64,000 nucleotides of DNA from Planctomonas psychrotolerans (GTDB taxonomy: Bacteria; Actinomycetota; Actinomycetes; Actinomycetales; Microbacteriaceae). The notes beneath the pieces were generated by a model. It was not told where the DNA came from, searched no databases, and was given only the letters and a program-made list of their open reading frames with translations. Both the position numbers and the translations under genes were made by a program. This document shows, one piece after another, positions 23,946 to 31,517 of the stretch (within the stretch, counting starts at the first letter, position 1; the number at the start of each line of letters is the position of its first letter). Where the stretch lies: assembly GCF_008642235.1 (NCBI RefSeq), contig NZ_SJEV01000001.1:1754400-1818399 (forward strand). Reading direction: 5' to 3'.

Positions 23946-25210
23946 CAGAAGACCCGTTCCACGGGTCCATCGGCGCCGGCGGCGTCGGCGGCATGCGCAT
24001 CGGCGTACGCATCGGCACGGCGTTCATCGGTGAGGTGACCACCGGAATCGCTACGGCCGCTCGTCCCCGGCGCGTCGGCGACGAGCCGCAACCCCGCACG
24101 GTGGGAACGCACATGCGGTCCATCGATCGATGACCAGGTGGCGGAGGACTCCGAGGCCGCGATCGCCGCCTCGTCGATCTCGACTCCCGCGCCGGGGCGG
24201 TCGCCGAGCACGATGCCGCCGTCGGCGTGCACCTCGTCGATGCGCATCCCGAACGGGGTGCCGAGGTCCTGCACCTCGGCGGAGAGGTGGTTCGGCACGC
24301 TGGCGGCCGCGTGGGCGACGGCGGGGTTGGCGGTGAGACCGACCGGGCTCACCGGGAGGTCGCGGGAGTGAGCCGCGGCGGCCACGCGCAGGAAGTGCGT
24401 GATGCCCCACACGGCGCCGGCCTGCACCACGTCGACAGCCCGGTGGTCGAAGAGCGGCGCGTACTGCTCGAGCCCGGTGAGATTCTCCCCGGTCGCGACG
24501 CCGGCCCGGATAGATCGGGTCAATCGCGCGTGTCCGGCCGCATCCCATCGACGCAGCGGCTCCTCGATCCAGGTGAGATCCACGCTCTCCTCGATCGTGG
24601 CGATGTACCGCACGGCCTGCTTGAGATTCCACGACTCGTTGGCGTCGAGCATGAGAGCGGGCCGGGCGGTGTTGCGGCGGAGGGCGTCGGAGACGATCCC
24701 GAGGCGACGGATGTCGGCATCGACGTCCCGGCCCCCCTTCAGCTTGCCCCCGGTGAACCCGCGCTCGCTCATGGTCGTGTAGAACGCGGCGAGCGCGTCG
24801 TCGTCGAGGGCGATGTCGAGACCGGACGCGTAGCCGGGGACGAATCGATCGCGCGCGCCGAGCAGCCGCCACAACGGTTCCCCCGCGACCTTGGCTTTGA
24901 GGTCCCAGAGCGCCATGTCGAGCGTGCCGATGCCGCCGAAGGTGGCGCCGGAGTGACCGGACTTGAAGACCCGGGCGAGCATGCGGTCGTAGAGCGCCGG
25001 AACGGCGCGCGGATCCTCTCCCTCGAGCGCCGGGAACAGGCGATCGATGTCGCTCGTGGAGCCCACGCCGACGCCCGTGACGCCCTCGTCGGTGTCGAGC
25101 AGCACGATCGGAACCTCGGTGATTCCCGAGGCGATGAAGCCGTTCACGTCGCCGACGGGACGACCCCAGTCGTGAACCGTGCGGAGGCATCGATAGCCGG
25201 TGATCTTCAT
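23945..25210 (-). CDS. Mandelate racemase/enolase-superfamily acid-sugar dehydratase
   Basis: Enolase-superfamily enzyme of 421 residues that should dehydrate an aldonate to a 2-keto-3-deoxy acid. The active-site frame is complete: KLK at residues 156-158, metal ligands D189 (LMLDANES), E216 (WIEEPL) and E242 (TGENL), and candidate general acid/base D260 and H300 (NPAVAHAAASVPN). Among known activities L-fuconate and D-arabinonate dehydratases best fit the neighbours. The last 40 or so residues, after LRLVADA, are an Ala/Asp-rich extension not expected in the family. It is the first gene of the long leftward operon, with AAGGA before ATG 25210. Confidence 0.9.
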   Translation of the reverse strand: MKITGYRCLRTVHDWGRPVGDVNGFIASGITEVPIVLLDTDEGVTGVGVGSTSDIDRLFPALEGEDPRAVPALYDRMLARVFKSGHSGATFGGIGTLDMALWDLKAKVAGEPLWRLLGARDRFVPGYASGLDIALDDDALAAFYTTMSERGFTGGKLKGGRDVDADIRRLGIVSDALRRNTARPALMLDANESWNLKQAVRYIATIEESVDLTWIEEPLRRWDAAGHARLTRSIRAGVATGENLTGLEQYAPLFDHRAVDVVQAGAVWGITHFLRVAAAAHSRDLPVSPVGLTANPAVAHAAASVPNHLSAEVQDLGTPFGMRIDEVHADGGIVLGDRPGAGVEIDEAAIAASESSATWSSIDGPHVRSHRAGLRLVADAPGTSGRSDSGGHLTDERRADAYADAHAADAAGADGPVERVF

Positions 25211-25263
25211 ATCGTCCTTGATCGTCGAAACACGGCGCGAGCATCTCGCGCAAAAACAACATA

Positions 25264-25276
25264 CATCATATGTGTG
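25264..25276. promoter_or_regulatory. Candidate GntR operator upstream of the dehydratase operon
   Basis: CATCATATGTGTG differs at only three of 13 positions from CATCACACGTATG at 27549-27561, which overlaps the transporter promoter. Both share the form CATCAYAYGTRTG. The site lies about 55 bases upstream of the first gene of the operon that ends with the GntR gene. Confidence 0.5.
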
Positions 25277-25339
25277 CTTTCCGGCAGGAGAGCAGGGCGC
25301 GCTGCTGTAGTCGCGGGATGCGGCCCGAGCGGAGATTAG

Positions 25340-25351
25340 TATGACGTCATA
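25340..25351. promoter_or_regulatory. Perfect palindrome TATGACGTCATA between the divergent operons
   Basis: A 12-base perfect inverted repeat in an AT-rich island of the 201-base divergent spacer 25211-25411, about 60 bases before the GH141-like gene. Its place and symmetry suggest a regulator site. It does not align well with the 13-base motif at 25264. Confidence 0.5.
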
Positions 25352-25411
25352 TTTTTATCGGTTCGCCATACTCGGTGCCGACCGCGGCAGTTCAGAACGA
25401 GGGAGTTCATC

Positions 25412-27562
25412 ATGTCCACCGACCGGCTCGAGGTGTTCATCGGCCCGCACGGATCGCATCACGGCATCGGGTCGCCGGGGTATCCGGTGCGCGAACTGGC
25501 CCAGGCGCTGCGGCTCCTGCGGGGGAGGCGAGCACCCGGTCAGCAGGCGGTCATCTGGGTGCTGCCCGGGTCGTACCGGATCCGGGAGACCCTCGAGCTC
25601 GGTCCCGACGACTCGCACACCACCATCGCGTCGACGGGGGGCGAGGTGGTGTTCGACGGGTCGGCCGAAATCGAGGGCTGGAGCGCGTCGACCGTGCGCG
25701 GTCGCGCCGTGTGGAGCGCCCCGGCGCCGGATCGGAGATTCGTGAGCCTCTACGTCAACGGGGAGCGCCGCTCCCGTCCCCGCTTCCCTCGGGAAGGCGA
25801 CCTGTGGATCGAACGGCAGGCGGGCCTCGACGTGACCGGCGACTTCGACGGCACCCTCTTCGATGGGTCGGATCGCTTCGTCTTCGCCGACGGGGACATT
25901 CCCGACCTCGCCGCGCCCGAGGAGGTCGACGTCGTCGTTCCGCACTTCTGGGTGCAGGAGCGGATGCCCATCGCGTCCCTCGACAGGTCGACGCGCGAGA
26001 TCGTCAGCTCCCGACGGAGCATCTTCGCGCTCCGCGACGACGCCGCGCAGCGCTTCGCCCGCTACTGGCTGGACAACGTGGGGGAGGCGTTCGGTGACGA
26101 GGCGGGGGAGTGGTACCTCGACCGCGCCGGCGTGCTGTCGGCGACCGGAGAAGCGCGTCTCTACTACGCGCCCCTGCCCGGTGAGACCCTCGACGACGCG
26201 GTGATCAGCGTGCCCGCGATCGACTCGTTCGTGCGCGTGGTCGGGGATCCCGGTGCCGGGCGTGCGGTGCGGAACGTTCGCATCGAGGGCATCACCTTCC
26301 GGCACGCCGGTTTCGAGGAGACGCCAGCCGCCCGGTCACCGTTCGGAGTGCGCGAGGACGAGCTGCTGCCCGCCGACGTCGACTTCGCCGCGGCCGTTCA
26401 GGCGGCCACGGAGGCGCCGGGCGCCCTCCTCTTCTCCGGTGCGCGCGACTGCGTCGTGCTCGGGGGAGGGGTGGAGCGGGTCGACGGCTACGCGATCGAG
26501 CTCGGCCCCGGCACGCGCGGGTGTCTCGTGAGCGGGGCGGTGCTGCGGGACCTCGGCGCAGGAGCCGTGCGTGCGGGCGGATCCGATGACCCGAGGTCCG
26601 AACTGTTCTGCCGGGCGAACGAGGTCAGTGACAACGACATCCTCGAGGGTGGGCGGGTGTACCCGAACGCCGTCGCGGTGCTCTTCCAGCACGGCGCCGA
26701 CAACGTGATCGCCCACAATCACATCCGCGACTTCTTCTACTCCGGCATCTCCGTGGGCTGGGTGTGGGATTACGCACCGAGCCCGTCGACCGGCAATCTC
26801 ATTGCCTACAATCACATCCACGACCTCGGCCAGGGCAGGCTCAACGACACCGGGGGCATCTATCTGCTCGGGATCGCCCCCGGCACGATCGTGCGCGGGA
26901 ACCACGTGCACTCCGTGCTCTGTCGCAACTACGGCGGCTGGGGCATCTACCTCGATCAGGGGTCGTCGCACGTGGTCATCGAGGGCAACGTGGTGCACGA
27001 CTGCAGTCACCAGGCGTTCCACGTGAACTACGGGCGCGAGAACACCGTCCGGCACAACATCTTCGCGTTCGGTGGCGAGAGCCAGGTGGCCGTGACCAAG
27101 CCAGAGGCGCATCGACCGTTCACGTTCTCCCACAACATCGTGCTGGGCCATGGGCGTCCGGCCTTCGCCGGCCGGGCCGACCACCGGGACATCCGCTCGC
27201 TGACGGTCGAGAGTGACCTCAACCTGTACTGGGATGAGGATCCGATCGACGGTGCGGTGTTCGCCGCCAACGGCGGGTACGACGCCGACTTCGCCTGGAC
27301 GGTGCGGGAGCCCCTGGACGCCGTCTGGACGGATGCCGGACGGGACCGGCACTCGATCGTCGCGGATCCCGGCTTCACGGACGTTGCCGCGAGGAACTTC
27401 CGGGTGGCGCCGCGCGGGCCGGCCGAGTTGCTGGGCATCGACGTGCCCGACGCGTCCCGGGCCGGCGTGAGAGCGGAAGCGGAGCGCACGCACCCGTCGG
27501 GACGGCGCACCCTCTCCAGTGTCACGTCCGGCGGCGGAATTGGTTTGACATCACACGTATGA
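25412..27562 (+). CDS. Right-handed parallel beta-helix protein, GH141-like glycoside hydrolase
   Basis: A 716-residue protein with repeated short beta-helix rungs (GNLIAYNHIHDLG, IVRGNHVHSVLC, VVIEGNVVHDCS, TVRHNIFAFGG). The middle part, GEWYLDRAGVLSATGEARLYYAP and RNVRIEGITFRHAGF, matches the layout of family GH141, which contains alpha-L-fucosidase and xylanase members. There is no signal peptide: the protein starts MSTDRLEVFIGPHGS, so it should act in the cytoplasm on an imported oligosaccharide. GAGGGAG precedes ATG 25412. It sits between the sugar-acid operon and the ABC importer, which supports a glycosidase role releasing the sugar that the cluster oxidises. Confidence 0.8.
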   Translation: MSTDRLEVFIGPHGSHHGIGSPGYPVRELAQALRLLRGRRAPGQQAVIWVLPGSYRIRETLELGPDDSHTTIASTGGEVVFDGSAEIEGWSASTVRGRAVWSAPAPDRRFVSLYVNGERRSRPRFPREGDLWIERQAGLDVTGDFDGTLFDGSDRFVFADGDIPDLAAPEEVDVVVPHFWVQERMPIASLDRSTREIVSSRRSIFALRDDAAQRFARYWLDNVGEAFGDEAGEWYLDRAGVLSATGEARLYYAPLPGETLDDAVISVPAIDSFVRVVGDPGAGRAVRNVRIEGITFRHAGFEETPAARSPFGVREDELLPADVDFAAAVQAATEAPGALLFSGARDCVVLGGGVERVDGYAIELGPGTRGCLVSGAVLRDLGAGAVRAGGSDDPRSELFCRANEVSDNDILEGGRVYPNAVAVLFQHGADNVIAHNHIRDFFYSGISVGWVWDYAPSPSTGNLIAYNHIHDLGQGRLNDTGGIYLLGIAPGTIVRGNHVHSVLCRNYGGWGIYLDQGSSHVVIEGNVVHDCSHQAFHVNYGRENTVRHNIFAFGGESQVAVTKPEAHRPFTFSHNIVLGHGRPAFAGRADHRDIRSLTVESDLNLYWDEDPIDGAVFAANGGYDADFAWTVREPLDAVWTDAGRDRHSIVADPGFTDVAARNFRVAPRGPAELLGIDVPDASRAGVRAEAERTHPSGRRTLSSVTSGGGIGLTSHV

Positions 27563-27573
27563 ACAATTAGATT
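27545..27573 (+). promoter_or_regulatory. Promoter of the sugar ABC transporter operon
   Basis: A near-consensus promoter: TTGACA (27545-27550), a 17-base spacer and TAGATT (27568-27573). It starts inside the last codons of the beta-helix gene, about 100 bases before the binding-protein start, so the transporter can be transcribed separately. The candidate operator at 27549-27561 overlaps the -35 box and spacer. Confidence 0.8.
27549..27561. promoter_or_regulatory. Candidate GntR operator overlapping the transporter promoter
   Basis: CATCACACGTATG shares the pattern CATCAYAYGTRTG with the site at 25264-25276. A repressor bound here would cover the -35 box, giving a simple way to tie sugar uptake to the regulator at the end of the catabolic operon. 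Confidence 0.5.
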
Positions 27574-27674
27574 CGGCGTACCGGCGCAGTGCTGCACCAC
27601 GGGCTGCCCGCACCGATACCCCGGTGGGTGCTTCACTCGGAGTTCCCGAATCTCGAACGGAAGGCATTCTCGCA

Positions 27675-28952
27675 ATGAAGCGAATGATCAACTCCGCAGC
27701 ACTCGGTCTCGCTGCAGCCCTCACCCTGACCGCATGCGGCGGTGCCAGCGCGGGCGGTGGCACCGGCGGTGGCTCGGGCACGGATGGCGGCACGGCCGAC
27801 AAGCTCGTGGTCTGGAACTGGGGTGCGGCCGATGACGCCGCCGCGGCGTTCCAGGAGGACGTCATCGCGACGTTCAACGAGCAGAACCCCGACGTGGAGG
27901 TCGAGGTCGTCTCGCAGCCGTTCGACCAGTACTACACCCTGCTCGGCAGTGCGATCGAGGCCGGAACCGGGCCCGACGTCGCGCTGTTCAACGGGGGAAC
28001 GCAGCTGAAGAGCCGTGCCGGCTCGCTCGTACCGGTGACCGACGAACTCGCCGACATCACGGGCGACCTCGCCGGATGGCCCGCCTTCCAGGCCGACGGC
28101 GAGACGTATTCGGCACCGATGTTCCTGCAGGGCTTCCCGATCTACTACAACAAGGCGATCTTCGAAGCGGCCGGGCTGGACCCCGAGGCGCCGCCGACCA
28201 CCTGGGAGGAGCTCGGCGCCGCCTGCGACACCATCACCTCCTCCACCGACGTCTCCTGCTTCGCGCTCGGCAACAAGGAAGGCCTCGGCATCGAGTTCTT
28301 CCTCTCCGGCTTCGGGTCCGGCATCTTCACCGCCGAGGAGTACGACGCCTGGATCGACGGCGAACGCGACTGGACGAGCGAGCACGCCCGCCAGGTGCTC
28401 ACGATGTGGTCCGAATCGAGCGCCGACGGCTGGTACAACGAGGGCGCCAACTCGACGGCGATGTTCAACGACTCGTTCGACATCTTCTCGGGGGCCAAGG
28501 CCGCGATGGTCATCGGCCTCTCCTCGGGCATCGCGCACTGGAAGCAGTTCGACGAGTTCCTGGGCGACGACCTCGGATTCATGATGCCCGTCACCACGAA
28601 CGAGGGCACTACGCTCGCGCTGCCCATCGAGGGCGGCATCGGCTACGGCGTGCTCAACGAGGACAAGAAGGACCTCGCGGTCGACTGGATCAAGGCCACC
28701 GTCGAGCGCGACGCGCAGGCCGACTACGCGCTGGCCGGTGGGCAGATCGTGTCCAACACGACCGTGGAGCTCGACACCGACATCGCCTCGGCGCAGGCCA
28801 TCATCACGGAGCTGCCCGGCAGCAAGCCGCTGCTCCACACGTCGCTGTCCGGTGACACCCTCGACCTGCTGCACCGCCTCGGTCAGCAGCTGCTGGTCGG
28901 CGAAGTGACCGTCGACGAGGCCGCCGCCCAGCTGCAGGCATCGGAAGGCTGA
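27675..28952 (+). CDS. Sugar ABC transporter substrate-binding lipoprotein
   Basis: Family 1 extracellular solute-binding protein of 425 residues. ATG 27675 gives MKRMINSAALGL and the lipobox LTLTAC, followed by a Gly/Ser-rich linker, so it is anchored outside the membrane. Sugar-binding features include VVWNWG at the first strand, GTGPDVALFNGG, FLQGFPIYYNKAIFEAAGLDP and FSGAKAAMVIGLSSG. It is followed at once by two permease genes. No ATPase gene is present, so a shared MsiK-type ATPase is likely to drive the importer, as is common in actinobacteria. Confidence 0.93.
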   Translation: MKRMINSAALGLAAALTLTACGGASAGGGTGGGSGTDGGTADKLVVWNWGAADDAAAAFQEDVIATFNEQNPDVEVEVVSQPFDQYYTLLGSAIEAGTGPDVALFNGGTQLKSRAGSLVPVTDELADITGDLAGWPAFQADGETYSAPMFLQGFPIYYNKAIFEAAGLDPEAPPTTWEELGAACDTITSSTDVSCFALGNKEGLGIEFFLSGFGSGIFTAEEYDAWIDGERDWTSEHARQVLTMWSESSADGWYNEGANSTAMFNDSFDIFSGAKAAMVIGLSSGIAHWKQFDEFLGDDLGFMMPVTTNEGTTLALPIEGGIGYGVLNEDKKDLAVDWIKATVERDAQADYALAGGQIVSNTTVELDTDIASAQAIITELPGSKPLLHTSLSGDTLDLLHRLGQQLLVGEVTVDEAAAQLQASEG

Positions 28953-28956
28953 GTTT

Positions 28957-29901
28957 GTGACCGCCCTCCTCGGTTCCCGGTCGGACGTCCCCACGGACGT
29001 CCGACCGGGGACCACCCCCGTGCCGCGCCGGCGCCGCCGGCGCTTCACCGTGGAGAGCACCGCCCCGCTGCTGCTGGTGTTCCCGGCGATCGCGATCCTG
29101 CTGGTCTTCCGCGTCTACCCGCTGATCCTCGGCGTGAACTTCTCGTTCACCGGTGACCAGGAGCTCAACGGGGTCTTCATCGGGCTCGACAACTACGTCA
29201 CCCTGATGAACGACGTGCGGTTCCACGCCGCGGCACGGAACGTGATCGTCGTTCTGCTGTTCGTTCCCATCGAGGTGTTCGTCGCCGGCATCCTCGCGAC
29301 GTTCATCTTCCTCAAGGTGCCCGGCCACCGCTTCTACCGCAGCGTCTACTTCCTGCCCGTGGTGCTGTCGCCGATCATCATCGGGGCGATCTTCAACATC
29401 GTGCTCGCCGCGAACGGCCCGCTCAACGAGCTGAACCGGGCGGTCGGGCTGCCCATCGTCGACTGGCTGGGCCAGTCGAACAGCGCACTGCCGAGCGTGC
29501 TGGGCGTGCACATCTGGGCCACGTTCGGCATGGCGCTCGTGATCTTCCTCGCGGGATTCTCGACGGTCGACCAGGAACTGCTCGACGCCGCCCGCATCGA
29601 CGGCGCCACCCTTCCGCAGACGATCTGGTACGTCGTCATCCCTGAGCTCTCCCAGACGATCCAGTTCGTCTTCGTCACCACGACCATCGGCATGCTGACC
29701 GGTCTTTTCGGCCTGCTCTACACGATGACGGCCGGCGGACCCGGAGCCGCCTCGTACCTGCCCGAGTTCCTCATCTGGAAACTCAACGGCGAGGCCAAGC
29801 CCGCCCTCGCCTCCGCGGCGTCGGTCGTGCTGCTCCTGCTGATCCTCGTGATCGGTCTGCTGCAGATCCGCGTGCTCCGGCGCGCCACGAAGGAGGTCTG
29901 A
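28957..29901 (+). CDS. Sugar ABC transporter permease (MalF-like)
   Basis: Integral membrane protein of 314 residues with six membrane segments; the first starts at about residue 33 after a basic N-terminus (PRRRRRRF). The ATPase-contact EAA loop is readable as EL LDAARIDGATLPQTIWYV followed by IPEL. GTG 28957 begins four bases after the binding-protein stop. It pairs with the next permease to form the transport channel. Confidence 0.93.
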   Translation: MTALLGSRSDVPTDVRPGTTPVPRRRRRRFTVESTAPLLLVFPAIAILLVFRVYPLILGVNFSFTGDQELNGVFIGLDNYVTLMNDVRFHAAARNVIVVLLFVPIEVFVAGILATFIFLKVPGHRFYRSVYFLPVVLSPIIIGAIFNIVLAANGPLNELNRAVGLPIVDWLGQSNSALPSVLGVHIWATFGMALVIFLAGFSTVDQELLDAARIDGATLPQTIWYVVIPELSQTIQFVFVTTTIGMLTGLFGLLYTMTAGGPGAASYLPEFLIWKLNGEAKPALASAASVVLLLLILVIGLLQIRVLRRATKEV

Positions 29902-30728
29902 TGCGCAGCACCGGAGTCGCACGGTGGCTCATCGCCGTGCCCATGGCGATCCTCGCGCTCGCCACCATCTACCCGATGCTCTACACGCTGAACATCGCGC
30001 TGAAGACGAGGTACGACTACGTGATCGACCGTGGTGGTCTCACCACCACCTTCGCGTTCCAGAACTTCGTCGACGCCTGGACCCAGGCGAACATGGGCCG
30101 GTACTACCTGAACTCGATCCTCGTCACGGTCGTGTCGGTGCTGCTCATCCTGCTGATCGCATCGATGGCCGGATTCGCCCTCAGCCACCTGACGTTCCGC
30201 GGTAGCCGGGCGGCGTTCCTGCTGATCCTCGCGGCCATGATGATCCCGTTCCAGGTGATCATGGTGCCGTTCATCAAGACGCTCAGCGACTTCTCGATGA
30301 TCAACACCTATCCGGGGCTGATCATCGCGTACGTGTCGCAGTTCCTGCCGTTCACGATCTACTTCATGACCGCGTACTTCGCGCGCATCCCGAAGGAGAT
30401 CACCGAGGCCGCCCGGGTCGACGGCAACAACATCTACGGCGTCTTCGGTCGCATCATGCTCCCGCTCGGGCGCCCCGCCCTCCTGTCGATGGGCATCCTC
30501 AACGCGCTGTTCTGCTGGAACGACATCCTCATCTCCCTGCTGGTGATGCAGTCGCCCAGCCAGCGCACGCTGATGGTGGGCGTGAGCGCGCTGCGCGGAC
30601 AGTATCCCGACAACGTGCCCACCTACCTGTCGGGCGTGCTGCTCGTGGTGCTGCCCCTGATCGTGGTCTACCTCATCTTCCAGAGGCAGATCACCGCCGG
30701 TGTCACCGCCGGAGCCACCAAGGGCTGA
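29901..30728 (+). CDS. Sugar ABC transporter permease (MalG-like)
   Basis: Second permease, 275 residues with six membrane segments. The EAA loop reads EITEAARVDGNNIYGVFGRI with the following MLPLGRPAL. The ATG shares one base with the preceding stop (TGATG), so the pair is co-translated. It ends the operon. A GC-rich stretch with an imperfect hairpin at 30780-30809 follows, without a T tract. Confidence 0.93.
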   Translation: MRSTGVARWLIAVPMAILALATIYPMLYTLNIALKTRYDYVIDRGGLTTTFAFQNFVDAWTQANMGRYYLNSILVTVVSVLLILLIASMAGFALSHLTFRGSRAAFLLILAAMMIPFQVIMVPFIKTLSDFSMINTYPGLIIAYVSQFLPFTIYFMTAYFARIPKEITEAARVDGNNIYGVFGRIMLPLGRPALLSMGILNALFCWNDILISLLVMQSPSQRTLMVGVSALRGQYPDNVPTYLSGVLLVVLPLIVVYLIFQRQITAGVTAGATKG

Positions 30729-30899
30729 CCTGCGCCCCGCTCCGCCCGTGGACATCGCCGTCCCCGCTTCCTTTTCCCCTCGCCGCCACCCATATTCCGG
30801 TAGCGGCGACGCGGGACGGGAGCGGGGAGATGCTGAGGCGGCGGCGGGGACGGCCGGGGCGGTGGGGCATGGTGGGGGATCGGGCGGGGGCTCGCGTCG

Positions 30900-30905
30900 T
30901 ATAAG
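30900..30905 (+). promoter_or_regulatory. Candidate -10 box of a leaderless NUDIX gene transcript
   Basis: TATAAG ends only eight bases before ATG 30914, so transcription would start at or next to the start codon. Leaderless messages are common in actinobacteria. No clear -35 box is visible in the GC-rich DNA before it, and there is no ribosome site. Confidence 0.4.
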
Positions 30906-30913
30906 AATGAACC

Positions 30914-31507
30914 ATGGCCGTTCGCACCCCTGACCCCGATCCCGACTGGACCCCCGGCCCGGACGATGCGCCGCCGCCCGCGTCCGCGGCGAATCCCGGG
31001 TGGCTGTCGGACATCGAGCTCATGGAGGCTCGCCGCCGGCTTCCGCTGCTCTACGTGGAGGCCGTCCCGGTGCGGGTGGATGGCATGGGTCAGGTCATCG
31101 AGGTGGGCATCCTGCTTCGCGCCACCGCGACCGGCCAGATGACGCGCACACTCGTCTCCGGTCGCGTGCTCTACGGCGAGACGCTGCGGGATGCGCTGTA
31201 CCGGCACCTCGAGAAGGACCTCGGTCCGATGGCGTTCCCGCAGCTCCCGCCCGCGCCCACCCCGTTCTCGGTCGCGGAGTACTTCCCGATGCCGGGCGTG
31301 GGCAAGTACCACGACGATCGGCAGCACGCGGTGTCGCTCGCCTACGTGGTTCCGGTGACCGGCACCTGCGACCCGCGCCAGGACGCGCTCGAGCTCACCT
31401 GGATGACGCCGGGCGAGGCCGCGTCGGCCGAGATCTCGGACGACATGGAGGGGGGTCGCGGCGCGCTGCTGCGAGCGGCACTCGCCTCCGTGGGTGTGCT
31501 GCCCTAG
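30914..31507 (+). CDS. NUDIX-like hydrolase (DUF4916 family)
   Basis: A 197-residue cytoplasmic protein of the DUF4916/NUDIX group. After a Pro/Asp-rich N-terminus come WLSDIELMEARRRLPLLYVEAVPVR, a strand-rich core (EVGILLRA, RTLVSGRVLYGETLRDALYRHLEKDLG) and HAVSLAYVVPVTG. The Nudix box is degenerate: the REx2EE core is not recognisable, so catalytic activity is doubtful. It is a conserved actinobacterial protein, here a single-gene unit. Confidence 0.82.
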   Translation: MAVRTPDPDPDWTPGPDDAPPPASAANPGWLSDIELMEARRRLPLLYVEAVPVRVDGMGQVIEVGILLRATATGQMTRTLVSGRVLYGETLRDALYRHLEKDLGPMAFPQLPPAPTPFSVAEYFPMPGVGKYHDDRQHAVSLAYVVPVTGTCDPRQDALELTWMTPGEAASAEISDDMEGGRGALLRAALASVGVLP

Positions 31508-31517
31508 CGATTCGCGC

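Noticed and set aside
30780-30809. Hairpin after the ABC permease genes as a Rho-independent terminator
   Set aside because: The stem has an internal mismatch and there is no T tract after it.
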